A stretch of 64,000 nt of DNA from Aldrovandia affinis (lineage: Eukaryota > Chordata > Actinopteri > Notacanthiformes > Halosauridae). Positions 23,600-35,199 of this stretch are shown piece after piece (positions within the stretch are counted from its first letter, which is position 1; each line of letters begins with the position of its first letter). The stretch spans positions 1,657,001 through 1,721,000 of the forward strand of contig JAINUG010000026.1 of assembly GCA_029706075.1 (NCBI GenBank), in the 5' to 3' direction. The notes under the pieces were generated by a model. That model searched no databases. It saw only the letters and a program-made list of their open reading frames with translations, and was not told the DNA's origin. The translations under genes and the position numbers were made by a program.

Positions 23600-25349
23600 A
23601 GTGTATAAAAAGGAAAACTCAGAGAGAAACAACTTAGATTATTGTAATATGCAGGCTAAGGCTAAAAAGGAAATAAGAGCAGCTAAAAGGTGGTTTGAAA
23701 TTTAAAAAGATGCAAAAAGCAATCCTAAGAAGTTTTTTAAATATTGTAGTAGAAAAAGGAAAGCTAATCATGAGGTTAAGTGCATTAAGAATAAGGAAAG
23801 AACTAGAGGTTATAAATATGCCTAAATGTATAGCCAATGTACAGAATGTTTTGGAGGACTTTGAGATAAGGGATGTAGAAGTACTACAAAAACAGCTTAA
23901 GACAAATAAGGCAGCAGGCCCTGATTGCATATATCCCAGAGTTAAATAAATTGGGGATATTATATATAAGCCATTCACAGATATTTTTATGCAATCCATA
24001 AACACTGGAGAAATAGCAGATGACTGGAAGCAGGGTAGTATAATTCCAATATATAAGAAGGGGGACCGTACTGACCCAGGGAACTATAGGGAACTATCAG
24101 TTTAACTTGCATCGCATGTAAAATACTGGAATGTATTATTAGGAACAAGTTCGAATCATTCATGAAAAATAATAGTATTTTAAGGGAGAGCCAACATGGT
24201 TTTCTCAAAGGGAGGTTATGCCTAAACTTTTTTAAAGAGACTGCAAAGTGTGTTGACCTGAACCGGACTTATTATATTATATATTTGGACGTTCAGAAAG
24301 CATTTGACAAGGTACCACATGAGAGCCTCATTGTTAAAATGAATTCAGTAGGAATTTCAGGAGTTGTTTCAGAGTGGGTTCATAATTGGCTGAAAGGGCG
24401 AATACAAAGAGTTACAGTAAGTGGGGCCGTATTTGACCTAAGTGCTGTGGGCAGTGGTGTCCCACAGGGATCGGTTCTGGGACCTCTGCTCTTCCTTATT
24501 TACTTAAATGATCTTGATGGGGACGTTAGTAGCAAAAAAGTTAAATTTGCAGATGATACTAAACTTGGGGGTTTGATAAACAGTTTGGAATCGACTAAAG
24601 CAATCGAAAATGATTTAAACAAAATCCAAGAATGGACAGAAACTTGGCAGATGACATTGAATATTACTAAATGTAAATGTATGCATGTGGGAAATAAAAA
24701 CATAAGACAGAGGTATTTTATGGGAGGAGAAAAATTAGTAGGTGTTCAATTTGAAAAAGACGTAGTTGTCTTTTTCAAATTGTAGTTGATTAAAGTCTAT
24801 CTGCATCAAAGCAGTGTGCTACAGCAGTGAAAATGCCAACAGGATGCTGGGATAGCAAAAAGTATTGAGTATGAATCAAAGGAGGTTATATTAATGTTAT
24901 ATAATGACTTTGTCAGACCTCACTTAGAGTGCTGTGTGCAGTTCTGGGCACCACACTACAAAAAAGATATAGAAGCTCTTGAAAAAGTTCAAAGGGCAAC
25001 TAAATTGTTACCTGGTATGAAAGGTAAAAGTTATGAGGATAGACTTAAGGCACTCAATCTATTTAAGCTTAGCAAATGGAGACTTAGCTGGGATTTGATT
25101 GAGGTTTTTAAATTCCTAAAAGGGATTAACAAAGTGAACTACCAAAGATTTTTAAAGATAAGTGGGGTCAGCAGAACAAGAGGCCACAGGTGTAAATTAA
25201 TTAAAGGAAAATTCTGCACGGATATTAGGAGGTTTTCCTTTACACAGAGAGTTGTCAATGCCTGGAACAGCTTGCCAGGTCGGGTAGTAGAGGCAGAAAC
25301 ACTTGGGATTTTCAAGTCTAGGCTAGATGCAGCACTGGGTACTCTTTAG
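23600..25349 (+). pseudogene. CR1 reverse transcriptase, broken in several frames
   Basis: The longest intact part (24162-24785) has YLDVQKAFDKVPHESLIVK, GVPQGSVLGPLLFLIYLNDL and KFADDTKLGG. FADD corresponds to the metal-binding catalytic motif. Upstream pieces show NKAAGPDCIYPRV and the KKGDRTDPGNYR block in other frames. Downstream, 24894-25349 carries MLYNDFVRPHLECCVQFWAP and the terminal NAWNSLPGRVVEAETLG. At least four frame changes or stops separate the pieces, so the enzyme is dead although the catalytic motifs survive. Confidence 0.85.
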
Positions 25350-25919
25350 GACATGACGAGCCTAGATGGACTGAATGGCCTGTTCTCTACATTATGTATT
25401 CTTATGTTCTTATGTTCTAATATACCTCATATGTGTATTTCACCAAAAGTATTAATTAAATCAAGCAAATATTGCCTTGAATTAAGCCACATTCTTGTAA
25501 TGATTATAAAAGAAAGGATGGACTGGGTGTGTTAATTTATGAATATTGATTTGATCATGGGAAATTCACATTTTTTGACAAACCCTTTTATCATCACACA
25601 GCAATCCTTAGTTAATATTCCTGTCAACAAACATCTAGTGGTATTTCAGACCTTATAAGCTAGTGGTTCTCAAAATCGGTCCTGGGGATTCCCTGTGTAT
25701 GCTGGTTTTTGTCACAGCCAATGTCATGACTAATTAATGTTGTTGACATTTTTGTAAGTTCTACCATCAATTTTTCTTTTTCCTTAAACTTTTTGAACAC
25801 AATGTAGGTTTAGCTCATTGCCAATTTCTCTGCCATAGAACTCTTCATTTTCCACATATGGTTTACTTTCAGTAACCAGGTGCCCCCAGTGATTTCACCC
25901 AGTCTATAATTGAATCAAT

Positions 25920-26290
25920 GGTCCCACTTTACATTAAGTGCCCCTACTACCTGTGTAGGTACGTACTTACACATTGTTACATATTACTTACAACATTAAG
26001 TAGTTACACATGTTTAACAATGATTTGCATGGTTTATGTAAGTACACGTGTGTAACAAGAAATGTTTAACAAAAAAATGTTACATTGTGTAAGTACACGT
26101 GAAATAGAATTGTGTAACAAGAGTTGTAACTAACAAGTGAATCAACACAAAGAACTTCCCACTCAAAATATTGGCCAAAACATGGGTGTAAAACTGTTAT
26201 CACCTTTGTGTAACAATACTGTACATGTCCATACACTGTTGTTACACAGAGGTAACAAAGGTTTTACATTTTATATTAAGTGGGCAGTTC
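25920..26290. repeat. Possible non-autonomous DNA element (MITE-like)
   Basis: GGTCCCACTTTACATTAAGT at 25919-25938 and an inverted ATTTTATATTAAGTGGG at about 26267-26283 bracket a stretch rich in GTTACA/TGTAAC words. The ends are only partly complementary and no target duplication is clear. Confidence 0.3.
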
Positions 26291-27963
26291 CTGTGCATTT
26301 ACCAGCAGACCATCAGATTGTGAAGACACTAAAACAGAGTCAACATCTGCAAAACCGCTCACTTGTAGACATGTTGCAATGGTAAGTTATCGTATTACTC
26401 ATACTTTCAATGTTTACATCAATTAATTCAATAGTTCAGGTGGGGATTCATGTATCGACATTTATAAGTAGGAAAGTGTTACACATTTGTCAACACAGCT
26501 AGCAGCTCTATGGTAGACTGCACCACCAGTGAAATGCATATAAATCACTAGAGGGTCCAAAAGTGGCTACACTCCCTAAACAGAGTTGGAAACACTGCCC
26601 ACTATCAGTCCCATTGCCATATAATAATTATGAGAGGAGAATGTGGTGGGTACAATTTGCAATGATTGGTTTAATAAAATTAGAAAGATTCCATGATGTC
26701 ATGGAATCATTGCTTAAGCCCACCTCTAAAATCCTGCTGTCAACGCCTGACTCGAAGGTTCAGTAAATTTCAAAACATATTCTGATTTGACAGCGTGTTT
26801 CGTACTTTAACAGGTATGTTGAAACACGAATACCATGAAGAGAACTTAACATCTGATCAATTGACTGAAGGGGATCTTTAACTTTTTTCCATTGAACTTA
26901 CTCAACTTTATAAATTTGTAAAATTGAGTAAAAAAACTAAGATTCAATGTTCAGCACTCGAGGCAAAGTTTCCTATCTTCCCTGCTGAAATTCTTATGGC
27001 AGGCAGAAATCCTGATATATCTTATCATAGTCACTCCCTGCTCCAAATAATTTCTGACTTTCTCTGCAACCTGTTTAATTTTCACCAACAACATTTTCAG
27101 TATAGTATAGTATAGGAGTGATGGTAGGGTGTATTAGGAGTATACTGTACCTCCCATAAGACACTATTTCTTGTTTAGTCTGCAAATTATCATGTTAATG
27201 AACATAATGGTGCTTCCCTATTTTTTTAACAATTTATATAATACAATATATTATATATAAGCCCGTACCATAGCTGCAGCATGCTCCATCAATTTAGGGG
27301 GCACCTTACTCTCAGTTCCATCAGCTGAGCTGTGCAAAGGTGATGCAGGGAGATCCACCAGAGGGCCCAATCCACCAGAGAAGTCACCTTGGTGCAAAGA
27401 GGCTGAGATACCCCCGCTGGGTGAAAGCCTTGGCACTTCGGGTAAAGCTATGGCCAGTTATAGCTATGGTTTCAGTTGGCACTGGCACAATCAGGATTCC
27501 AGTCCAGACCATGAGGGCATTATTGCACTGAGAATGCATGCTTTATCAGGACACACGACTTGACAGGCCTTTGATAGAGATCGATTGATTATCTAATTAT
27601 GATATGAGAGCAATGCATTCACAGTAAACGCACGCTAAAGGCCGGGTTCAAATTGCACACTATCTCATCTCATTCTCACATGGCAAGCCATTTGTTGAAA
27701 AAAGGGGTTATAGCTTTCGATTTCGGCTTCAGAATTCCTGAAGCATTTTTCATTGGCTGGCTGTCAGGACACGTGATTTCGGTACAGGACTGTGGAGGTG
27801 GCAGGATGGTCCCTGCTGCTCTGCTCCTATCCAGGTCATGGTGAGTGAGGGTGTCTTAGGCACTGATCAATGGTCTAACACCACTCTTAAGTGCTCCTTT
27901 ACCAACACAAGCTGCAGGGCTGTGACCGTTCCCCTCTAGGCACATCCGTTCCCTTCAGCTCAC

Positions 27964-28101
27964 CATTGACGATGACGGCGATGTCTCTGAAATCAATCTC
28001 TCCCCTGGCCTCCACACGTGCCTCGCAGCGGTACACCCCCTCGTCCATCTTGGTCACTTTTTGTATCTGCAGGTTGTTGTTGGGAAGAACCTCGAATTTG
28101 T
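27964..28101 (-). CDS. ncam2: ncam2 exon 5: second half of Ig2
   Basis: This 138-bp exon completes Ig2. After the split Asn codon it reads [20 protein letters not shown], then [20 protein letters not shown] and AVIVN. YRC supplies the second Ig2 cysteine, and the [12 protein letters not shown] stretch is shared almost unchanged with mammalian NCAM2. The acceptor follows a TA and pyrimidine tract ending ctgcag. The donor is gtgagc at 27963. The last G joins TT of exon 6 to make Val (IVN-V-PP), the same junction as in NCAM2. The splice sites were set by phase and homology. Confidence 0.95.
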
Positions 28102-31037
28102 CTGCAGATATATATATATATAGAGAGAGAGACAATAGAAACAGAAGCAGGAGAGAGAGGAATGGTGTGAAAGAGAGACACGGTGACAATATTACTCTTG
28201 TCAATACTATGGAACCTACAAATACATCAAACTGAAAGGAAGTTAACAAATGCTACGAAAGACAACACCAACCAACCAAACAATATACAGAATATCAATA
28301 CAAACATGGCTCCCCCCAAAACAAACAAACCAATAAATAAATTAGAGGTGCAAAATTTGACAAATTTTAGTCTGCACCAGAGCATTTCATATAGCATACA
28401 ATATTAATCCTAACAGCATGATAGATGCAACTGTCTTATGTCTCTGAACAATTTTGTACAACCTACCTCAGGTAGTTACTCCGTTATGTAACACTGTAGT
28501 TTATCCCCCCCCCCTACTTTTCTGTATGTACAAAGGTATATGATTTAACAGTCATATTAATGAGTATAGATCAAGCTATATCAGTACATGAATAAAAAAT
28601 ATATATTAGTTTGTTTAACTAATATAATTCCAGAGGGAAGCTGAAATAAAAAGTCTGGATGGAACATGAGGGGCTGGGCGATCCCTCTCATGGTGAAAAG
28701 TATACACCCGCCTGGGTAATAACTTGAATTGCCTACAAAAGCAACCTGACAACTAGCCATCCTTTGTTGATTTTCAATTGCTGTTTATTTGTGAAAATGA
28801 CTAATCCTTTGGACTGCTGGGTGGTTCATCCTGTTAAGGCAGTGGATGAGCCCCACGGTCTGGTATCGAATCCAGACTGCACCGGTGCCGATTGCGGCCA
28901 GCAGTCACGCATAATCCTCCCCGCGAGGTTGTTGTTCGTATTGAGGCCAGGTTATCCATATCTCAACGCACACCAGCGACCCCTGCTGGTCAATCGGGCA
29001 CTCACACTGTGCAGTTAAAAAGCTGCGCACAAATATATATTCCTCCAACTAATGTCTGTGCAAGCTTAATTTGTAGACTGCAGTGTGAAAACAGATGTTA
29101 CGTGTTTCAAAGCAGAGCACATGCTTATCTACGCTCTCCCAAGTCGACAGTGAAGTTTTCAGCGAGCATGGCTTAGAAAGACGCTCTAAGTGGCTAGCTA
29201 AGTGATTGAAAACAAAAAAATCCATGTAGCTAACTAGTGTTATTAGCTAACCAGCAACGTATTCTGCTCCTGTAAGTTATTCCACTAAAAATGGGGAGAT
29301 AGTGTTGAATTTTTTGTAAGGAAAGTAAAAATAAGCACAATAACCATACGCACAACAATAAGTTATCCTGAAACATAACAATAGTTTTGTCATGTTTCCC
29401 ATGCAGACTAATTAATAAATTGGTCATCTTTGATATAAATAAATCTCCTCTTTATCAATATTTTGAAATAGTATTACCCAAATATTGTCAGTTTTCTGAA
29501 ATACGAAACAACAAAAATTCTATCTACCCTCACCAGCAGAGCATGAAGTGTACACCTCCGACACAATAAGCCAGCTCAGCTGGTGGACAGTTGAGTGAAA
29601 GGAAGCAACGGCTGGCAAAATGTACTGCAGAAGAAGGCTGCGCTCTCCCTAATTAATGGAGGGCATTGCATTGACAAGCCTGAAAGTATGATTAGGCATT
29701 CCAACTATGGAATATAGAAAAATAAAACAATTTGATCAAATTTGTTTTTGAAGTTAAAATTACAAAGAAAATGTATTTATTTCTTGTATTATAAATGTAT
29801 TACTTCTCTCTATGTGGGTGTCCATCTCCCACTAGCTTCCTCATGCACAAATCTTACAAAAAAAGAACAATATATCATACTGCTATATCTACTTTAGCAT
29901 ACATACGCACATGTATATACACAATATTTCTGACCAGGATCACTTTGACTCTGGAAAATTACATGTATTGCACTATATTGTAATTACAATGAACACTTGA
30001 AAAGCTTCAAAACAGATATCCACATCAGACTTCATGCAATCTGGGAATTAACTACAACGATAATGAATTTGTACAGGTACTGTATACACTGCAGATTGGT
30101 TATGATCTGACTGGGGCTCTGATCAACTAAACTAATTAATTTTTTTTTAAACTCTCCCTCTGGGATGGAGATACACTGATTGGCTCTACACACAGTGTTT
30201 ACAATGGCAAGTGAAGACTGAAGATGCCTTAAAAAAGGCTTACCATCATGTGACCCAGTTTAGCCAATATCTGTGCTCTGTTTGTTGTGCCTCTGTTTGA
30301 TTACATAAAGGGCCATTCAAAAGCTTCTCATTAGTAAGACTAAGAGACGACAGACAGAGACAAACACGCAATCAGCAGCCATCACTGTGAAGCAATGAGA
30401 AGCTTTGGGCAACCACATTATGAATATTTATGCATTATTCTCTAGTCTTTTGAGTTTTTCCAAATGATTTCTCAAGTGAAATGTATTTTTAAATTACAAA
30501 ATGACAGCAAGTTTATGGTTTGTTCTTTCAGTATTTATATATGTATATATATATAGCACTTGTCAAACAGTGCAGTTTATGATAATCTGTAATAAAATCT
30601 AGACTCATGCTTAGCAGAAATCTCAATGTTGTTGATTGATTGATTGATTGATTGATTATTTATTTATATTTTGATTGACAAGCTACAGTGATATCCATAT
30701 GGTTGATTGATCAAGTGATTGCTTTTTTGATTGTCCTATTGATTGTCATGTTTACTGATAAGCTGCAGTAGTAATGAAGTTCTAATACACACAAAATAAG
30801 ACAAAGTGAAGAATAAATGTAATATTTAGTAGCCGCAGTCCTTGCAACAATGTTGAGTACTATTGACTACTGCAACTAAATATCAAAAGTCTTCAGTCTT
30901 TGAGGATTGTTGTGTGCTGGAACTTAATTGATTATTAGCTTGTATTCAATGCGTCAGCACCCACAGGCGTATTCTTCTTTGTTGAGTTGAGAACGTCAAT
31001 GAGTCATATTGATGAGCTGCAGTAAACACAAACTTAC
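28102..31037 (-). other. ncam2: ncam2 intron 4
   Basis: A 2.9-kb intron inside the Ig2 coding region. Near its 3' end is a short TA/GA tract, followed by a SINE-like segment at 28.8-29.0 kb and a (GATT)n run at 30631-30660. The rest shows nothing recognisable. Confidence 0.75.
28805..29015 (+). repeat. tRNA-derived SINE-like segment
   Basis: An A-box-like TGGTTCATCCTGTTAAGGC and a B-box-like GGTATCGAATCCAGAC are followed by TGCACCGGTGCCGATTG and a body ending near GTGCAGTTAAAAAGCTGCGC. Organisation resembles the 34.3- and 38.8-kb SINEs, but similarity is weak. It is not a tRNA, since no cloverleaf follows. Confidence 0.45.
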
Positions 31038-31181
31038 TGTAATGTTGGTCAGTGATCTCCACGTTGTTGTAGAACCAGGAGATGACGGGCACGGGTGAAC
31101 TGATGACATCACAAACCACCTCTGCCACTTCCCCCTGACGAAACTCCTGCGGCGATTGCACCTCCCGAAATGAAAGCTTCT
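31038..31181 (-). CDS. ncam2: ncam2 exon 4: first half of Ig2
   Basis: This 144-bp exon encodes KLSFREVQSPQEFRQGE, then AEVVCDVISSPVPVISWFY, so it has the first Ig2 Cys and the core Trp of an I-set domain. The KLxFREVxSPQEFxQGE stretch is characteristic of NCAM2. It has 47 whole codons with two leading bases and one trailing base. The acceptor is ctgtcacag just above 31181 and the donor is a consensus gtaagt at 31037. The reading frame stays open past the donor into the intron, so the 3' boundary was set by the donor and by phase agreement with exon 5. Confidence 0.95.
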
Positions 31182-33435
31182 CTGTGACAGGAAGAAGGGG
31201 TCAGTATGGTAAAACATCTTACACATAACATCATAGCAGAGTGAGATAAGAACATCTCACCCCCAAAGCTATGGCTAAACAATCCTACACAGAGATTCTG
31301 ACAGAGCACAATGAATGCAAAACAGGCCACGTTGTACATGCCTACGCTGCACACCATTTGTACGATAATGCATTCCAGAAAAGCTGGAACACACACTTGT
31401 GTTGAGGCTGATCCTGGGTCAGTTCATGAGTACATTGTGAGCTTTAAGATCTCAGTTCCAATTGATTTGCATGATAACAACCCTACCACATGTATTGTTC
31501 CTCTGTGGTTTAACATCTTCTTGATTGACACGAGACAGCCCTACAGAATTATGTTTTCTGTGGGTGTTGACTTTGAACAAAACCTATGTGTATCTGTTGA
31601 GGTAAGTAGTATTTATTTAACAATAAATAACCAGTATAACACATCGGCAATGTCATGTTTACCTCTTTGTGTAACAGGTCATTTGAAAGTGTGAGCAAGT
31701 TATGTTATATTGTTCTTTATTTTCTTCAATATATACAGCTGTCCCCTCGCTGTTTAAATCACGTACACATTTATATAACAGTTTAGTTTAACATCGCAAA
31801 CTCAAGCATTCTCAATTTCTTGCTCACACCAATTGCTGTCCCATTTCATCCATTCAGACATAAAATAAAATAAAAAACAGCCCTGTGATAAAGGACTTCA
31901 AACAGGGAAAAGGTTGTGAAAGGTGGCTGTAGTGTAAATAATAATGTGATTTAGTGTAAAAAAATTAAGAAGATTAAAATACTCTTAGAGCACTTTGTTA
32001 TTTGGATTTCAATTGTATTTTTCTTTCTCATTTACTACTACTGTGCGTACTCTGAACTTGTATAATGCCCTGGATATGCAATTTGGTGCTTATGTGTGTA
32101 AGAACTGCACTTACATAGTGCTTACACATGTAAAAGTGTAAATATTTTTAAGCATAACTTAACAAGGCATTCATCAACCATACAAAACGCAGTGATCAGG
32201 GCATTATCGTTTTACAAAGTACATTTAAGTAAATATTGGGATCGAACATAAACATTGACTAACATTGACTGATACATTTACACAGCCATTTTTCACATTT
32301 TTTTCAGAAAAATGAGCTAATCTGAATTAAACAAAATGTACATCTGTTTGCATTTGTGCACCGTTTTCTCTGTCTTCAGTTGCCATGGTGATAGCAGGTC
32401 CTCTTACACAGAGCTCCTTTAGTAGGATGAGAAGTGACCAGCTCCGATAGCCTCACTCTGATTTTCATTCCGCGTAACCAGCTCTCACCACTTCTCAGGA
32501 CATTAAAAAAGAGCACAGCCCAGTTCACGCTAATCGGTTGTGTTCAATTTTCAAACCTTTGTTATCCTTACAGCAGGTTACTAAAGTCATCCAGGTGAAT
32601 GACAGTAATGGCCACTGGGCGGAACACCGGGGAGTATGGATTTAAAAAACGTTCCTAATTTGAATCATATTGTGAGAGTACAAGCAATAGTGGGTGAAAA
32701 TTAAACATTTGTATGTCTAGCATTTCGTTTTGACATTTTAAACAGTGTGAGTAATACTAATGAGTGGCGCACGGTGGATGAATTGATGATGCATGTAACA
32801 TGTTCAACAAAAATCTCATGTCAGTAATTCTATCTTGAAGCAAGTAATATGTATGCCAGTTTTTCCAGCATGTTTTCACTCAAAATGACAAAAATTAACA
32901 TCACACTTGTGTTTTATTGGCTTACAAGTAGGTTTACTTGTGTTGCTAATAAAGCATTTAGCTAATGCATGAAAAGGTTCTTGAATAGCTAACATCCAAC
33001 ATACAAATGTATTTAAAAAAAGTGCATGATAACAATTGCACACATACCATAGCATATCATGTATCGTTATAATGTTACAAGCTGTTTCATGTAGCGTGAC
33101 AATCCTGCTTGTTAAATGGATGTACTATGGCTAGCTGGTAGTTATCTAAACTAAAAATCTAGCTGTTTTCATGCAATGTATTTAGTCAGATCCATATTTA
33201 TTTCCACAAATTGGGGTTAAATTTGTTATAAGGCTAGCGGTGTATGCCTTGCATTAAGCAACGGCTAGGCCATGATAAGCATAACTTAAGCATGCTTGCT
33301 TACGAATGGCTTATATATGTATGCAAACTGAGAGATTTGGGCATTGCAGATTGGAGCTATTCATTTCATTGTACTTTTTTCCGAAATACTGTCCTTAAAC
33401 ATCAAATGTGGGGGAAAGCGTTGGGGGGCACTTAC
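31182..33435 (-). other. ncam2: ncam2 intron 3
   Basis: A 2.25-kb intron between Ig1 and Ig2. I see no recognisable repeat, coding or RNA feature; it is AT-rich with no long tandem repeats. Confidence 0.7.
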
Positions 33436-33642
33436 GGTATATCTCTAACACCACAGTGGCTTCCTGGGTCTGCCCTTTGGCATCGGCAGCCTGACAGCGA
33501 TAGATTCCAGCGTCCTCGATGTTAGCATTGTAGATAGTGAGCCGGGAACGAACTGCCTCCGTGTGTAAGACCAAATGCTGAGATGACACAATGCGCTCAC
33601 CTTGTGGGTTATACCAGTCCAAACTGACTGGTTCACCAATGG
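33436..33642 (-). CDS. ncam2: ncam2 exon 3: second half of Ig1
   Basis: This 207-bp exon completes Ig1. With the leftover base of exon 2 it reads [18 protein letters not shown], with the core Trp in LDWYN. The domain ends with [20 protein letters not shown], which contains the D-x-G-x-Y-x-C signature and the second Ig1 Cys. It continues [16 protein letters not shown], very close to mammalian NCAM2. It holds 68 whole codons. The acceptor ends ttccag at 33643 and the donor is gtaagt at 33435. The outgoing C joins AG of exon 4 to make Gln. In the NCAM family Ig1 packs against Ig2 for homophilic contacts; that role is inferred from family knowledge. Confidence 0.96.
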
Positions 33643-33993
33643 CTGGAACACAAAACACAAATACCACACAAATATGTATCAGTACAGGAGTTGTCACATA
33701 GGAGGAGCCAGAACAGGAACTAACATACAGAAAGTGACAATATGAGAGAGGCATCATGTGATCACTGTTAAACAGGAGAGGTTTACAAAGATGCACTTCG
33801 TCCAGCACTGCGGTAAATGTGCACAAATTTTTGGGATCTTTGACAAAATTAGGAAACCCAGTAGTTTAGAGCTTGCAAAAAACTGCTTATGAACCATTAC
33901 TAAGTATTTAGTTTGTTAATCATTATTAATCCATATATTGTTCCTTATATGATTTGTTCATGTATTGGTTAAGATTAGTAAATTATTATTTCT

Positions 33994-34561
33994 TTTTTTT
34001 TACATTTGTTTTCGGATTTTTTGCCCATTTTTCTCCCAATTTTGTAACCAATTATACCCTCTATTTCTTTCGATTCACCCTCCCCCATGAACTCGCTGCC
34101 CTTCAGTACATGGCAAGCTAATTCCCAGAGGCTGGCGATGATCTGCCTATTCCGAAACAGAACTCGCCCACCTACTTTCAAGAGACAAGAATATTAATGC
34201 ATATTCCCTCTGCGCTTCTTGGCGAACTCGTGCCGGCTCACCCTCCCCCCTCCCACTGGGGCGGACAGCCAATCGATGGCCCTGATCGGGGCACTCGCCA
34301 GACTGGCGCAGCCGGGTTTCAAGCCACGCTTGCAGTAGGCAAATTTCATTCCGGGCCAATGCTTAGACCAGGGGTCGGCAACCCATAACACTCAAAGAGC
34401 CATTTGGACCCGGTTTCCACGGAAAAGAAAACACTGAGAGCCGCACCATTTTCCCATTTTCTGTCGACGGGGGTGCAAATGAATCGGTCGCAGCAAAAGC
34501 TGCGACCAGTTCATTTATTTCGCGGACCCCTGGCTTAGACTGTTACGTTACCTGAGGTCCC
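33994..34561 (-). repeat. tRNA-derived SINE, complete but split by a hAT MITE
   Basis: Read on the minus strand, it begins GGGACCTCAGGTAACGTAAC and is interrupted by the MITE. It resumes with AAGCATTGGCCCGGAATG, a B-box-like GGCTTGAAACCC and CTGCGCCAGTCTGGCGAG. It ends with AAAATTGGGAGAAAAATGGG and an A-rich tail. A 17-bp direct repeat with one mismatch (AGTAAATTAT, T or G, ATTTCT) flanks it at 33977-33993 and 34562-34578. Without the MITE it is about 396 bp. Confidence 0.85.
34369..34532. mobile_element. hAT-type MITE nested in a SINE
   Basis: A 164-bp element beginning CAGGGGTCGGCAACCCATAA and ending CGCGGACCCCTG, so its ends are inverted (CAGGGGTC). It is flanked by the perfect 8-bp duplication GCTTAGAC at 34361-34368 and 34533-34540. 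The CAGGGGTCGGCAAC start is typical of hAT elements. It is too short to code for anything. Confidence 0.92.
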
Positions 34562-34624
34562 AGTAAATTATGATTTCTGTGGCTTGAGGCAGGTCGGTCT
34601 TGGCAACCACTATTGCCTGTTTCC

Positions 34625-35130
34625 CTGCCAGAGCCAGGTCATAGTACACCATAGCAGGTCACTCCCTACACCCCAGCCAGACCCCTCCGCCTCCTCTGGC
34701 AAACTGACTGGCCCATCCCTCCGGGCGCCTGACGGTCTCGTCTCTTCTCTGTCCTGACCCCTCGCTGGTGGAACGACCTTCCGCAATCAGTCAGGACCGC
34801 GGAATCACTTGCGATCTTCCACAGGAGACTCAAAACCCACCTCTTCAAACTCCACTACCAATGAATTCTATACATCTAGCTAATTGTCATCACCACTGCC
34901 TACTTGCTCAACACTATATACCCCTGCTTACTCCATTAATTACTCAAATTACTAACCTTTTCCTTCCCAGTGTTACAGGTAGGGTATGCAGCTGCCTGCA
35001 GTGATGTCTATCGCTGTATTACTGCACTGATCTCTTGCGCGAACTATAATTGTTCCTACCATGTGTTTATGCACATCTTGTAAGTCGCACTTGATAAGAG
35101 CATCTGCTAAATGCTTAAAATGTCAAATGT
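34625..35130 (+). mobile_element. L2-type LINE 3' end
   Basis: A frame at about 34751-34860 reads RWWNDLPQSVRTAESLAIFH and RRLKTHLFKL, the conserved C-terminus of L2 reverse transcriptases. A 3' UTR follows and ends TGATAAGAGCATCTGCTAAA TGCTTAAAATG at 35092-35122, the same end as the V-SINE tail. It is 5'-truncated. Confidence 0.8.
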
Positions 35131-35199
35131 AAAAATATGGAAGACTGATCTGATCAATTACCAGAAGTGATCAATTCTGGTTATACCGTATAGTGCCCC

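Larger units (their letters stand above)
21480..25420 (+). mobile_element. CR1-type LINE, decayed, near full length
   Basis: In order: a 5' region of uncertain start, an esterase-type ORF1 (about 21877-22543), an AP-endonuclease region (about 22757-23490), a reverse transcriptase (about 23600-25349) and a short 3' UTR ending in TTATGTTC repeats (ATTCTTATGTTCTTATGTTC at 25397-25416). That short direct-repeat end and the closing GRVVEAETLGIFKSRLDAAL are CR1 hallmarks. The coding parts fall in several frames with multiple stops and small indels, so it is inactive. Confidence 0.85.
11232..27963 (-). other. ncam2: ncam2 intron 5
   Basis: A 16.7-kb intron between Ig2 and Ig3. About 11.2-15.8 kb shows no feature I can name. 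Then come an (AAT)n tract, a CA-rich tract, a LINE 3' end, a V-SINE, a SINE, a V-SINE-like fragment, a CR1 element and a possible MITE near 26 kb. About 26.3-27.9 kb is unremarkable. Confidence 0.75.

Noticed and set aside
25660-25740. AGTGGTTCTCAAAATCGGTC, resembling a hAT or other fish repeat terminus
   Set aside because: A matching opposite end and a target duplication were not found, so only a fragment is possible.
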